DNA from: Niastella sp.
GTDB lineage: Bacteria; Bacteroidota; Bacteroidia; Chitinophagales; Chitinophagaceae
Direction of reading: 5' to 3'
Length of the DNA stretch: 45,024 nt
NCBI GenBank assembly: GCA_017744515.1
Contig: JAGIBF010000065.1
Location: 1 to 45,024, forward strand
Under the pieces are notes generated by a model. It was not told where the DNA came from. It saw only the letters and a program-made list of their open reading frames with translations, and did no database searches. Positions 1 to 8,595 of this stretch are shown here, in pieces. The stretch's first letter is position 1, and each line of letters opens with the position of its first letter. The position numbers and the translations under genes are program-made.

Positions 1-1
1 G

Positions 2-1480
2 TACGTAACAGGCCCCGAAGCTAAAGAAGGAACCCAACTGCCTGAAGGCAAGGACCTGTTGGCTGCTATCGATGCCAAAGAAAAAGCAGAGATCAAGCCT
101 TATGAAGAAAAAGCAGTAGCCACCAACCTGTTGAACAGTGCACCTAAAGCAGGTAAGGTAGTTGCCAAAACAAAGAATACGGTACTGGGTACTACTGAGC
201 TAAAACTGAGCAATGGCGTAACGGTTACCCTGAAATCTACCGATTTTAAGAACGACCAGATCCTGATGGGCGCCAGCCGTCCCGGTGGCAAAAACAACTA
301 CGGCCTGGCAGATAAGTACAATGCAGAATACGCGGTACAATTGGTGACTACGATGGGTGTAGGAGAGTTTTCTCCCACCGACCTGCGCAAGGCACTGGCT
401 GGTAAAACAGTGAATGTGAACCCCAACTTTTCTGCTATATCAGAAGGAGTACGTGGTAGCTCCAGCGTAAAAGACCTCGAATCTATGTTCCAGCTCACTT
501 ACCTGTACTTTACAGCCCCTCGTAAGGACACAGCACTCTTCCGTTCTTATATCCAGCGCAACAAATCACAGTACGCCAACATCAGCGCCAACCCCCAGGC
601 GGTGTTCATTGATACCATGTACAAAACCATGTTCAACAACAACCCGCTGGCGCCGATCACCGTTCCCAACAGTAAGTTCTTTGATGAAGTAGACCTCGAT
701 CGTTCTTTAGCCATCTATAAAGAGCGTTTTGGTGATGTGAACGGTATGAACTTTGCTTTCGTGGGTAGCTTCAAGGAAGAAGAGATCATTCCTTATATCG
801 AGAAATACATCGCGAGCCTGCCCGCTACTACTAAGAAGTTCTCTTTCGTGGACAACAAAGTACGTCCTGTAAGCGGCAAACAACAGCTCAATGTCAACAA
901 AGGCAAAGAAGAGAAAAGCCTCATCCTTGCCTTCTATTCAGGTGAAATGCCGTACAGCGAAGACATGGACCTGAAAGCACAGGCCCTGAGCGAAGTGTTG
1001 AACATCCGTATCATAGAAGAGCTGCGCGAGAAAGTACAAGGTATTTATGGTGGCGGCACCTTTGCCGGCATCGAGAAATACCCTTATACCAATTACAACT
1101 TCGTACTCCAACTGCCCTGCGGTCCCGAAAAAGTAGATACCCTCCTCAAAGCAGTTAGAAAAGAGTTTGCCGATATCGCTGCCAAAGGCCCGGATACCAG
1201 CTACCTCAACAAAGTAAAGACACAATGGATCGAGCAAAATAAGGTGAAGAAGAAAGAAAATGGTACCTGGCTGGATGCCCTGCTGGATATCAAATTCAAA
1301 GGCGATAGCCCCGATCGTTTTGTCAATGCTGAGAAGTATATCAGGAGTCTCACCACAAAAGATATACAACAGGTAGCGAAGATCATCCTCGACGGCAAGA
1401 ACCAATTCTATGCTGTACAGATGCCTGAGAACTATACCGGTAAAACCCCGGGTGGCGAAACACCGAAGAAAGGTTTTTAG
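2..1480 (+). CDS. M16 family zinc peptidase, C-terminal part (5' truncated by window edge)
   Basis: The reading frame is open from the first bases, so the gene starts upstream of the window; the TTG at 59 is only an internal codon. About 492 residues remain. They match the inactive C-terminal pair of M16 (insulinase/PqqL-like) domains: a conserved domain boundary followed by an R-E-K-V-Q-G-I-Y-G-G segment near two thirds of the visible part, typical of the clamshell half that binds substrate opposite the HxxEH half. The HxxEH zinc motif itself is not in the visible part and would lie upstream. In this phylum such proteins are usually about 930 residues, exported, and degrade peptides in the periplasm. 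A strong terminator follows 26 bases after the stop, so this is the last gene of its transcript. Confidence 0.85.
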   Translation, partial: YVTGPEAKEGTQLPEGKDLLAAIDAKEKAEIKPYEEKAVATNLLNSAPKAGKVVAKTKNTVLGTTELKLSNGVTVTLKSTDFKNDQILMGASRPGGKNNYGLADKYNAEYAVQLVTTMGVGEFSPTDLRKALAGKTVNVNPNFSAISEGVRGSSSVKDLESMFQLTYLYFTAPRKDTALFRSYIQRNKSQYANISANPQAVFIDTMYKTMFNNNPLAPITVPNSKFFDEVDLDRSLAIYKERFGDVNGMNFAFVGSFKEEEIIPYIEKYIASLPATTKKFSFVDNKVRPVSGKQQLNVNKGKEEKSLILAFYSGEMPYSEDMDLKAQALSEVLNIRIIEELREKVQGIYGGGTFAGIEKYPYTNYNFVLQLPCGPEKVDTLLKAVRKEFADIAAKGPDTSYLNKVKTQWIEQNKVKKKENGTWLDALLDIKFKGDSPDRFVNAEKYIRSLTTKDIQQVAKIILDGKNQFYAVQMPENYTGKTPGGETPKKGF

Positions 1481-1506
1481 TTAGATCATTAAGCAATTAA
1501 GATAAT

Positions 1507-1546
1507 AACCCAATGGTTGATACGTCAATCGTTGGGTTTTTTATTT
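1507..1546 (+). terminator. Intrinsic terminator after the M16 peptidase
   Basis: A 14-bp stem (1507-1520 with 1525-1538, two G-U pairs, TACG loop) is followed by a T-rich run. Confidence 0.85.
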
Positions 1547-1549
1547 TGA

Positions 1550-1649
1550 AGAATCCAGCATTCAGGAGCCAGAATCAAGAATACCCATTCCCGGGCTCAT
1601 TACTTTTGCCCATGCAAAGGCGCTGGATGCTGGATTCTATATACTGGAT
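1550..1649. repeat. Heptamer repeat pair with inverted arm
   Basis: This is part of a 387-base gap between genes. The first arm reads as successive heptamers AGAATCC, AGCATTC, AGGAGCC, AGAATCA, AGAATAC (1550-1584). The second arm, in the opposite sense, reads GCTGGAT, GCTGGAT, TCTATAT, ACTGGAT (1622-1649). Twelve bases (1550-1561) are perfectly complementary to 1627-1638. The first arm is clearly related to the one at 38117 (26 of 33 positions identical). Apart from this and the terminator I see nothing else in 1481-1867; the short ORF at 1513 runs through the terminator and the repeat and is not a gene. Confidence 0.7.
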
Positions 1650-1867
1650 TCTTTTCTTGCAACTCCGTTGCTATAAAAGTGTTTTGATATTTTCTTTTTC
1701 GTCATAACTTTCAAGTATAGCCGGATCAACAATTCTTTCCCCCTAAGCATTCGAAATTTTCACTTAGCAACATCTCTCTGATTAGCAACTCCTCCTCGCA
1801 ACATTTGTGTGTAGTATAACCCTGCATACCTGTCTTTCTATTTTGTTAACCAAAAAAACAAAAGCAC

Positions 1868-2671
1868 ATGAGAAGTCTTCTAAAAGTGGCAGCCTTGTTT
1901 GCCCTGCTCGCACTTGTAGTTTTTTCCTGTAAAAAAGAGGCAAAAGAAACACCTCAGCAAGCGGAGATTGCGCAAGATGTGTTGAACAAGATCTATGAAT
2001 TAGGATTCGGCAACAAGAACGTTGTCCGCCATCCGGAAGGGTACCTCGTAGAAGGTGACATCGTAATTACGGAAGATGACCTGCGTGAAAAACCTGATCG
2101 CAAGCTCATCCGCGTAGGCGATGAAGAACAGTACCGTACCACCAATACGGTAACAGGCCTTCCCCGCAACATTACCATCCGTGTCAACTCTTCCTTGCCA
2201 TCCCGTTACATCACGGCTACCGACGCTGCAATCAGCAGGTATAATGCGTTGGGACTGCGTATCACGTTCTCCCGTGTTACCTCCGGTGGCAACATCGTGA
2301 TCAACCCGGCGCCCTCCGGCGCTGGTTACCTCGCTTCTGCAGGTTTCCCGACATCCAGTGGTAATCCGTATAGTTCAGTGTTGGCGAACAGAAGCTACCT
2401 GGACACCTGGAATATCAATACAGTTACTTCCATCATCGCACATGAAGTAGGCCACTGTATCGGTTTCCGTCATACCGACTATGCCAACCGTGCCTATAGC
2501 TGCGGTGGTTCAGCCGTCAATGAGGGATCGGCAGGCGTGGGTGCTATCCACATTCCCGGTACACCTACTACCAATGCGGTATCCGGCTCCTGGATGCTGG
2601 CCTGTATAGGCAATGGCGTAAACCGTCCATTCATCAGCAGTGATATCACTGCTTTGAACTACATCTATTAA
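1868..2671 (+). CDS. Metzincin-type (M57-like) metalloprotease lipoprotein
   Basis: The 267-residue protein starts with a lipoprotein signal peptide: hydrophobic segment 5-19 and a lipidation cysteine at 21 (FSC). It therefore probably sits in the outer membrane. The catalytic motif HEVGHCIGFRH places zinc ligands at His192, His196 and His202 and the catalytic base at Glu193, the HExxHxxGxxH signature of metzincins; the family resembles the Bacteroidota M57/'dual-action HEIGH' peptidases. The C-terminal part is Ser/Gly-rich with a SGSWMLAC segment where the Met-turn would be. ATG start with a short AT-rich leader; the gene is single and followed by a terminator. The substrate is unknown. Confidence 0.85.
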   Translation: MRSLLKVAALFALLALVVFSCKKEAKETPQQAEIAQDVLNKIYELGFGNKNVVRHPEGYLVEGDIVITEDDLREKPDRKLIRVGDEEQYRTTNTVTGLPRNITIRVNSSLPSRYITATDAAISRYNALGLRITFSRVTSGGNIVINPAPSGAGYLASAGFPTSSGNPYSSVLANRSYLDTWNINTVTSIIAHEVGHCIGFRHTDYANRAYSCGGSAVNEGSAGVGAIHIPGTPTTNAVSGSWMLACIGNGVNRPFISSDITALNYIY

Positions 2672-2705
2672 TTAAAATCCCCCGTATGCGGGGCCATGAC
2701 TACAC

Positions 2706-2738
2706 AAAAGCCGGTAAGTTTAATTACCGGCTTTTTTT
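2706..2738 (+). terminator. Intrinsic terminator after the M57-like gene
   Basis: AAAAGCCGGTAA (2706-2717) pairs with TTACCGGCTTTT (2724-2735) and is followed by a T run. Confidence 0.9.
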
Positions 2739-2836
2739 ATGATTATACTTTGTTAAGGCTTTCTGTATTAACAAATTCTCAATACAAAGAGGCATATGGT
2801 TTGGATTTATAAGAGCAGAACCAAATCAATAGTATT

Positions 2837-3319
2837 ATGAAAAGGATAGCAGTTGCGTTATTAATCATTACAGGAAGTTCCCTTTCAGCGATGCAAGCCT
2901 CAGCACAGGTTAGTATAAGTGTCAACATAGGCTCCCAGCCAATGTGGGGACCGTCAGGCTACGACAGGGTAGATTATTACTACCTGCCCGATGTGGAAGC
3001 CTATTACTACGTACCACGTCAACAATTCATTTACCTCGATGCCGGCCGTTGGGTGTTCGCCGCCAACCTGCCCGGGAGATACCGTGGGTATGATCTCTAC
3101 AGCGGGTACAAAGTAGTCATCAATGAAGCACGGCCGTATGATCACTTCTACGACCACCGCAACAGGTATGCACGGTACAGGGGATGGCGCGGCCGCCAGG
3201 AATGTATCCGCGATTACCGTGGGCCAAGGCACTATGATGATGATCGTGGTCACCGTCGCGGTCACAAGCATGATCGTGGCCGGGGAAGAGGCAGAGGACA
3301 CGATAGAGATTGGAACTAA
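2837..3319 (+). CDS. Small secreted Tyr/Arg/His-rich protein of unknown function
   Basis: The 160-residue protein has a clear signal peptide (MKRIAVALL... to ASAQ, residues 1-24). The mature part holds a Tyr-rich stretch (DYYYLPDVEAYYY, about 47-59) and a globular part with a Trp/Phe/Tyr pattern (FIYLDAGRWVF). The C-terminal third is strongly basic and polar, rich in Arg, Gly, His and Asp. I recognise the general type as a conserved hypothetical exported protein of Bacteroidota but cannot name a function. The basic tail could bind polyanions or metal, which is only a guess. It is a single gene between two terminators. Confidence 0.75.
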   Translation: MKRIAVALLIITGSSLSAMQASAQVSISVNIGSQPMWGPSGYDRVDYYYLPDVEAYYYVPRQQFIYLDAGRWVFAANLPGRYRGYDLYSGYKVVINEARPYDHFYDHRNRYARYRGWRGRQECIRDYRGPRHYDDDRGHRRGHKHDRGRGRGRGHDRDWN

Positions 3320-3331
3320 TCTACATAGCAT

Positions 3332-3360
3332 AAAAGCCCTGCTTTGAGCGGGGCTTTTTA
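3332..3360 (+). terminator. Intrinsic terminator after the small secreted protein
   Basis: An 11-bp stem (3332-3342 with 3348-3358, one wobble pair, TTTGA loop) with flanking A and T runs. It may also act on the converging minus-strand gene ending at 3372. Confidence 0.85.
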
Positions 3361-3371
3361 TTGCATAACGG

Positions 3372-4850
3372 TCAATGATAGATTCTGATCAGTTGATTGG
3401 TTCCCGGGGGATAACTTCCTATTACTTCATAGCGAAGGCCCAGTTGCTGCAGGCACAACAGCGTAGCAGGGTAGGCAGTAATGATATAATCGCTCTGCTG
3501 CAATGTTTCCTTCATCGCGGGATTTGCACAATCCTGTTTCTGATCGGGAAGATCGATGGGCGTAGGGTGCAAAGAACTATCCAGCAGGCTGTAATAATTC
3601 TCATACACGCCTCCCACGGAAAATCCCATAGCAGGATGTTGAGGTTTGTGCATGTACAACGCATGAATAGCTTTGGTAGTATTGGCTTGCAGTGACCATT
3701 CAAAACACAGCTCTCTGTCTGTCTGTTTATTATGATGTATGACGATCAGCACGGGCAAAATGGTCGCAATACCTGCACCCGCTATCCGGGACACTTTGGA
3801 GATCGACAACAATTCGCCGGCTGCAATGCAGATAAGCAGTATACCGGGTATATACCATTGCAAAGCCGTGCGGCCATACAGAAAAGGTGTGTTAAACAGC
3901 AGGTGGAAAAAGATATTCAGCAATAAGATGCTGATCAAAGGAATGCTGAGCAGGAAACCGGTACTGGCTATCTTGCTGCGCAGGAAGTGAAAAATATAAT
4001 AAGCACCCGCTAATACCAAACAATAGAAAGAAACCTGTGTAAGTACAGGCAGCAGCTGGCCATAATTCGCTCCATACAGGCTGCCTTCCCACACGGAGCC
4101 AAACAAAGAACCAATAAGATCAGTATCACCGCCATAGCCAAGATCTTTACCGTAATATTTGATGAACAGGAGATCGGCAACAGTGAGCAGCAGCAATACA
4201 AAATAAAAAATCAACAGCCATACGTTTCGCCGGTCTATGGCACGTCCCGTTAGTTTGGGAATAAGTATGATATAGGCATACCATGCTGCCATGCCCACAA
4301 CTGTGTAAAAATAAGAGAGGTTGGAAGCAATGGCCAGCAAATGCAGGAAAAATACCCATAGCCAGTTGCGATACCGGAATTCATTAGTGGTAGCCTTTAC
4401 AAAATAAACAAGGCTCCAGGCCTGGAAGGTCATGGCCAGCCCATAACCGCGTGCCAGCGAAAAGAAATCCAACACATACGGGTTCAACAGTAGCAGTGCA
4501 TAAAAGATGATCCGGGCAGGCATACCTTTAATAAAATTCCCCAACCGGTAAATGGCCCAGGCAAAAAAAGGGAAAGCCATTACGGAATGCAGCCGCAGCC
4601 AGCCGGGAGAATCCCCAAAGACCATGTTCAATATTTCCATGAAGAAACTATTCAGCCAATGCGTATTGGCCGATCCGAACAGGGCAGTAAAGTAATTGGT
4701 CTTTATCAGCTTGAAGGAGTACGCTTCATCGTGCGTCATATCCATGCCAAAAGCATGTAACCATACAAACAACCATAACGCAAGTGTAACCAATAAATAC
4801 ACGATGGGCAACAGTCGAGATAAGCGTGTCGGTAATGGATTGCTTGGCAT
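3372..4850 (-). CDS. Polytopic membrane protein, GT39/ArnT-like glycosyltransferase (GT-C fold)
   Basis: The 492-residue protein begins with a transmembrane helix (residues 13-32) followed by FGMDMTHDEAYSF. An acidic pair in the first extracytoplasmic loop is the hallmark of GT-C glycosyltransferases, where it binds the metal/polyprenyl-phosphate sugar. Roughly ten further hydrophobic segments follow up to about residue 360. The C-terminal ~130 residues form a soluble extracytoplasmic domain with a conserved-looking PPGTNQLIRIY end. It probably transfers a sugar from a lipid carrier to an envelope acceptor; donor and acceptor cannot be read from the sequence. ATG start at 4850. A terminator just upstream separates it from the aldolase gene, so it has its own promoter or depends on read-through. 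Confidence 0.65.
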   Translation of the reverse strand: MPSNPLPTRLSRLLPIVYLLVTLALWLFVWLHAFGMDMTHDEAYSFKLIKTNYFTALFGSANTHWLNSFFMEILNMVFGDSPGWLRLHSVMAFPFFAWAIYRLGNFIKGMPARIIFYALLLLNPYVLDFFSLARGYGLAMTFQAWSLVYFVKATTNEFRYRNWLWVFFLHLLAIASNLSYFYTVVGMAAWYAYIILIPKLTGRAIDRRNVWLLIFYFVLLLLTVADLLFIKYYGKDLGYGGDTDLIGSLFGSVWEGSLYGANYGQLLPVLTQVSFYCLVLAGAYYIFHFLRSKIASTGFLLSIPLISILLLNIFFHLLFNTPFLYGRTALQWYIPGILLICIAAGELLSISKVSRIAGAGIATILPVLIVIHHNKQTDRELCFEWSLQANTTKAIHALYMHKPQHPAMGFSVGGVYENYYSLLDSSLHPTPIDLPDQKQDCANPAMKETLQQSDYIITAYPATLLCLQQLGLRYEVIGSYPPGTNQLIRIYH

Positions 4851-4862
4851 GAAACGGAAAAA

Positions 4863-4907
4863 TACAAAAAAAGAAGTGACGCCTTTTCAAAAAGCGCCAC
4901 CTCTTTT
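4863..4907 (-). terminator. Intrinsic terminator after class I aldolase (minus strand)
   Basis: Read on the minus strand, 4894-4907 pairs with 4869-4882 (14 bp including wobble pairs) and is followed by a T run. Confidence 0.85.
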
Positions 4908-4923
4908 ACAATGAGCTATAGGT

Positions 4924-5982
4924 TTAAGCAACAGTAATCTCCTTATCCAGGTACACATCCTGCGTGGCCTGCAGCAGGTCCACACCTTCATTGAAGGAAC
5001 GTTGGAAAGCCTTACGGCCGAGGATAAGGCCCATGCCACCGGCGCGTTTATTGATAACGGCGGTATATATAGAGTCCTGCAGATCACTGGCGCCCTTGCT
5101 TTCACCACCACTGTTGATCAAACCAACCCGGCCGCTGTAACAATTCAATACCTGGTAGCGGCAAAGATCAATGGGGTGATCGGTTGTCAGCTTTTCATAA
5201 ACCAGCGGCGATGTTTTACCATGCTTGGTAGCGAGGTAGCCACCATTATTGGTAGGTAGCTTTTGCTTGATGATATCGGCTTGTAATGTAACGCCGAGGT
5301 GATTGGCCTGACCGGTAAGGTCAGCAGAAGTGTGATAATCCACGCCATCTACTTTAAAGCCGTTGTTGCGGGTGTAGCACCACAGGATGGTAGCCATGCC
5401 CAGCTCATGCGCCAGCTCAAAAGCTTCTGCTACTTCCTTCAGCTGGCGGGCGCTTTCAGCCGAGCCCCAGTAGATGGTAGCACCTACGGCAACAGCCCCC
5501 ATATTCCAGGCGCTGCGCACGGTGCCAAACATGGTTTGGTCATACCGGTTGGGCAGACTTAAAAACTCATTGTGGTTGATCTTTACCACGAAAGGAATGC
5601 GGTGTGCATACTTGCGGCTCATGATGCCCAGTACACCGTAGGTAGAGGCCACAGCATTACAGCCACCTTCTATAGCGAGCTTTACAATATTCTCTGGATC
5701 GAAATAGATAGGATTGGGCGCAAAGGCCGAACCGCCGCTATGCTCGATGCCCTGGTCCACCGGGAAAATGCTACAGTAGCCGGTATTGGCCAGGCGGCCA
5801 TGGCCCAACAACGTTTGTATACTGCGCAGTACAGGATTGCTGCGGTTGCTGTTGATCCAGCTCTTTTCTATGTGATCGGGAGAAGGGAGGGAAAGCGTTG
5901 ACTTGTCAATGGTCTTGCATTGATGATCTAATAAATAAGCGGCTTTATCGCCCAGCAGGTCTGTAATTTTCTTGGATGGCAT
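4924..5982 (-). CDS. fbaB: Fructose-bisphosphate aldolase class I (DhnA/FbaB type)
   Basis: The enzyme splits fructose-1,6-bisphosphate to glyceraldehyde-3-phosphate and dihydroxyacetone phosphate through a lysine Schiff base, without metal. The preferred start is the ATG at 5982 (352 residues, close to E. coli FbaB); an upstream TTG at 6054 would add a 24-residue tail unlike the family. Visible features: PVDQGIEHSGG (about 74-84), FVVKINHNE (131-139), and ADIIKQK with Lys239 at the place of the Schiff-base lysine. The C-terminal SGG and GLILGRKAFQR segments fit the phosphate-binding loops. The next gene upstream on the same strand is a class II aldolase, so two unrelated enzymes for the same step are side by side; a terminator lies between them. 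Confidence 0.92.
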   Translation of the reverse strand: MPSKKITDLLGDKAAYLLDHQCKTIDKSTLSLPSPDHIEKSWINSNRSNPVLRSIQTLLGHGRLANTGYCSIFPVDQGIEHSGGSAFAPNPIYFDPENIVKLAIEGGCNAVASTYGVLGIMSRKYAHRIPFVVKINHNEFLSLPNRYDQTMFGTVRSAWNMGAVAVGATIYWGSAESARQLKEVAEAFELAHELGMATILWCYTRNNGFKVDGVDYHTSADLTGQANHLGVTLQADIIKQKLPTNNGGYLATKHGKTSPLVYEKLTTDHPIDLCRYQVLNCYSGRVGLINSGGESKGASDLQDSIYTAVINKRAGGMGLILGRKAFQRSFNEGVDLLQATQDVYLDKEITVA

Positions 5983-6054
5983 AATCGATGTAGTAGTTTG
6001 ATAATTTGAAAGTACAACCACTACAGTATCCGCGTTGGTCTGCCGGGTTAACAA

Positions 6055-6090
6055 ATAATAAAAAAAGTCCCGCTATGTAGCAGGACTTTT
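6055..6090 (-). terminator. Intrinsic terminator after class II aldolase (minus strand)
   Basis: On the minus strand AAAAGTCCTGCTA (6090-6078) pairs with TAGCGGGACTTTT (6075-6063), with a T run continuing. One pair is a G-T wobble only on this strand, which fixes the direction. Confidence 0.85.
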
Positions 6091-6158
6091 AAGTATTTAG
6101 GCATTTCTATTAACAGGAATCAAAGTCAGACGCCCTATTAATGAATGTTTTGTAATTT

Positions 6159-7226
6159 TTAAGCGTTCCTGTTGATACAGTTCAGGTCCTCGAAAGCTAC
6201 TTCCAGGCGTTTGATGAAAGTCTCTTCACCTTTGCGCAGCCATACACGGGGATCGTAGTATTTCTTGTTAGGCTTATCAGTTCCTTCCGGATTGCCCAGC
6301 TGACCTTGCAGGTAAGCTTCGCTTTTTTTGTAGTAACCGAGTACACCTTCCCAGAAAGACCATTGCAGGTCGGTATCGATATTCATCTTGATGGCGCCAT
6401 AGCCGATCGCTTCCCTGATCTGGTGTTGAGGAGAACCGCTACCACCGTGGAATACGAAGTATACGGGCTTAGGACCAGTCTTCAGGGTCTTTTCAATGTA
6501 ATCCTGGCTGTTCTTAAGGATCACAGGGCGCAGCTCTACGTTGCCGGGGCTGTAAACACCGTGCACGTTACCAAAAGCAGCGGCCACGCTAAACAGGCGG
6601 CCTACTTTGCTCAATTCGGTATAAGCATACGCTACGTGCTCAGGCTGAGTATAGAGCTTGTCATTTTCAACACCGCTGTTGTCCACACCATCTTCTTCAC
6701 CGCCGGTTACACCCAGCTCGATCTCGATGGCCATGCCCAGGGGCTGCATGCGCTTGAAGAATTCAACAGAAGTATGGATATTCTCTTCGATAGGCTCTTC
6801 AGAAAGGTCGAGCATGTGTGAGCTGAAGAGAGGCTGTTTTTTCTCTTTGTAGAATTGCTCGCCGGCGTCGATCAGCCCACTAACCCAGGGCAGCCATTTC
6901 TTGGCAGCGTGGTCAGTGTGCAGAATTACAGGTACGCCATAGTATTTGGCCACATTGTGGATGTGCAGGGCGCCGGAGATACCACCGGAGATATTGGCCT
7001 GCAACTGATCGTTGGGCATACCTTTACCGGCTATGAACTGGGCGCCGCCATTGGAAAACTGGATGATAACGGGGGAATTCACCTTAGCCGCTGTTTCCAG
7101 GGTAGCATTGATGGTGTTGGTACCAATGGTATTTACTGCCGGCAGGGCAAATTGGTTCTCTTTTGCATCTTTATACAAGGCTTCTAATTCTTCGCCAAAA
7201 AGCACCCCGGCTTTATATTTTTTCAT
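6159..7226 (-). CDS. fbaA: Fructose-bisphosphate aldolase class II (zinc-dependent)
   Basis: The 355-residue protein matches the E. coli FbaA type (class IIA) in length and motifs. HTDHA holds the catalytic Asp105 and zinc ligand His106; EIELGVTGGEEDG holds the glutamate ligand region (about 168-180). GNVHGVY supplies His222 and VFHGGSGS supplies His260, the other zinc ligands, next to the glycine loop that binds the substrate phosphate. It performs the aldol step of glycolysis and gluconeogenesis in the cytoplasm. ATG start at 7226 with an AT-rich leader and no clear ribosome binding site. It is transcribed ahead of the class I aldolase, but a terminator separates them, so they may be expressed under different conditions. 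Confidence 0.95.
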   Translation of the reverse strand: MKKYKAGVLFGEELEALYKDAKENQFALPAVNTIGTNTINATLETAAKVNSPVIIQFSNGGAQFIAGKGMPNDQLQANISGGISGALHIHNVAKYYGVPVILHTDHAAKKWLPWVSGLIDAGEQFYKEKKQPLFSSHMLDLSEEPIEENIHTSVEFFKRMQPLGMAIEIELGVTGGEEDGVDNSGVENDKLYTQPEHVAYAYTELSKVGRLFSVAAAFGNVHGVYSPGNVELRPVILKNSQDYIEKTLKTGPKPVYFVFHGGSGSPQHQIREAIGYGAIKMNIDTDLQWSFWEGVLGYYKKSEAYLQGQLGNPEGTDKPNKKYYDPRVWLRKGEETFIKRLEVAFEDLNCINRNA

Positions 7227-7471
7227 GATTCTGCTATTTTATCTTTTAATTAATTAATAAAGAGTGACGAACGTTGCAATTTATTTAAGAACGGATTAGT
7301 TTTCTTAAATAGTGCGGCGAAGATAAGAAATAGTGGGGTGGTGGAGAATATCCGTTAAAATTTATGTTTTTAATTGGTTAGCAGCACCTTGCAGGCCGGT
7401 AAGTAATTAAAAACATAACCCCTCCGCCTTGCACGGACCGGTAGAAAATGATATTTTCAGCACATAATGTT

Positions 7472-8218
7472 ATGAAATTGAACCCCTTTATACCGATCCT
7501 CATACTGCTGACACTATATGCGGCCTGCAACAATCCGGAACCTAAGACAGTCAGCGACCAAAAAAGTAAATTCGATTGCCACACACTTGCTGATAAAAAG
7601 GCTGTCTGCAACATAGCTCAGTCAATCCTTGACTCAGGTGATCGTGAGCATATCTGGAATCTTTCAGCCATCGATACAAGTGAATACTTCACTACAGAAG
7701 ACTATTTCACCAACACTGCAACAAAAAACAGGTTGGTGCTGATAGGAGGAACGGCTGGCATGTCGGCCGGCACAGCCCGCAATCTGCTGATCCTATTTGC
7801 CTGCTCCGATACGTTGAGCATTGTTTGGGCAGGACAAACAGGACCTTTTACCCAATCAGACATTAAAGACCTGGACAATGATGGTATCAAGGAAATTGTC
7901 TCAGCTACCGATTGGATTTGGATGGGAGAGTGTGGCGGTTCCCATTATATCTATAATTTCAAAAATGGAGAACCACATTCGCTGTATGAAGCGAAGTCGA
8001 TGTCTTTTATCGATTGTGGAAGGGAATCACTGACGCCGACTTTCAAAGAAGGAGATACATTGGCCGATCAAATCAATTATACCTTACAACAGCAGGATAG
8101 ATTGTATGTTGTACAACAAATAAGAACAGTTAAAGTGCACAACGGCGGAGAGACGGATGAGCAAATAGTAAAGAACCTGACCATCACGACAGATACAGCC
8201 ATCGTAACACTGAAATAA
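7472..8218 (+). CDS. Lipoprotein of unknown function with a calcium-loop-like motif
   Basis: I choose the ATG at 7472 because it gives a proper lipoprotein signal (MKLNPFIPILILLTLYAAC, cysteine at 19); the upstream ATG at 7448 only adds eight polar residues. The mature protein of about 230 residues has DIKDLDNDGIKEIV in the middle, a D-x-D-N-D-G motif as in FG-GAP/VCBS calcium loops, and one WIWMGECGGSHYIYNF segment. A TAGMSAGTA stretch precedes it. The family is not recognised. It starts a plus-strand run of small genes with short gaps (7 bases to the next one), diverging from the class II aldolase. Confidence 0.75.
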   Translation: MKLNPFIPILILLTLYAACNNPEPKTVSDQKSKFDCHTLADKKAVCNIAQSILDSGDREHIWNLSAIDTSEYFTTEDYFTNTATKNRLVLIGGTAGMSAGTARNLLILFACSDTLSIVWAGQTGPFTQSDIKDLDNDGIKEIVSATDWIWMGECGGSHYIYNFKNGEPHSLYEAKSMSFIDCGRESLTPTFKEGDTLADQINYTLQQQDRLYVVQQIRTVKVHNGGETDEQIVKNLTITTDTAIVTLK

Positions 8219-8225
8219 TATTTAC

Positions 8226-8570
8226 ATGGAACTGAGACTTCTTGTTGTCCGGACGGGTGACCCGGAAAAATTAGCCGGCTTTTATACCCAGTTGGGGCTG
8301 GTATTCGATTATCATAAACACGGCAATTCACCTTATCATTATTCCACAACAATCGGGTCTGCCGTTTTGGAGATATACCCACTGGCTAAAGGCCAGGAGA
8401 AAGCGGACAATCATCTGCGGCTCGGATTAGGTATCGACGACTTTGATAAAAAGATTACCCTGTTAAAGGAAAATCAGGTTGTCTTTTCCATGGAGCCGGC
8501 GCAAACTGATTTTGGCTACATGGCAGTGATACAGGACCCGGATGGAAGAAAAATAGAGATTTATAAGTAA
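8226..8570 (+). CDS. VOC superfamily (glyoxalase/dioxygenase-like) protein
   Basis: The 114-residue protein has one pair of the beta-alpha-beta-beta-beta units of the vicinal oxygen chelate fold. It starts with LLVVRTGDPEKLAGFYTQLGL and ends with MAVIQDPDGRKIEIY, the 'DPDG..iEl' signature. A possible metal glutamate is in that last strand, and Glu near AVLEIYP is another. Single-domain members usually dimerise to form the active site. The reaction cannot be told from the sequence; families of this size include glyoxalase I-like enzymes and antibiotic-binding proteins. The start lies 7 bases after the previous stop, which suggests co-transcription. Confidence 0.85.
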   Translation: MELRLLVVRTGDPEKLAGFYTQLGLVFDYHKHGNSPYHYSTTIGSAVLEIYPLAKGQEKADNHLRLGLGIDDFDKKITLLKENQVVFSMEPAQTDFGYMAVIQDPDGRKIEIYK

Positions 8571-8595
8571 TAACCTGAATTTAATAATTTGATGT

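Noticed and set aside
1513..1707. A 64-residue plus-strand frame after the M16 gene
   Set aside because: Begins within the terminator stem and crosses the heptamer repeat.
1800..1850. TTTG and TATTTTG words before the M57-like gene as a promoter
   Set aside because: The spacing of about 31 bases and the incomplete -7 match do not fit the Bacteroidota promoter pattern.
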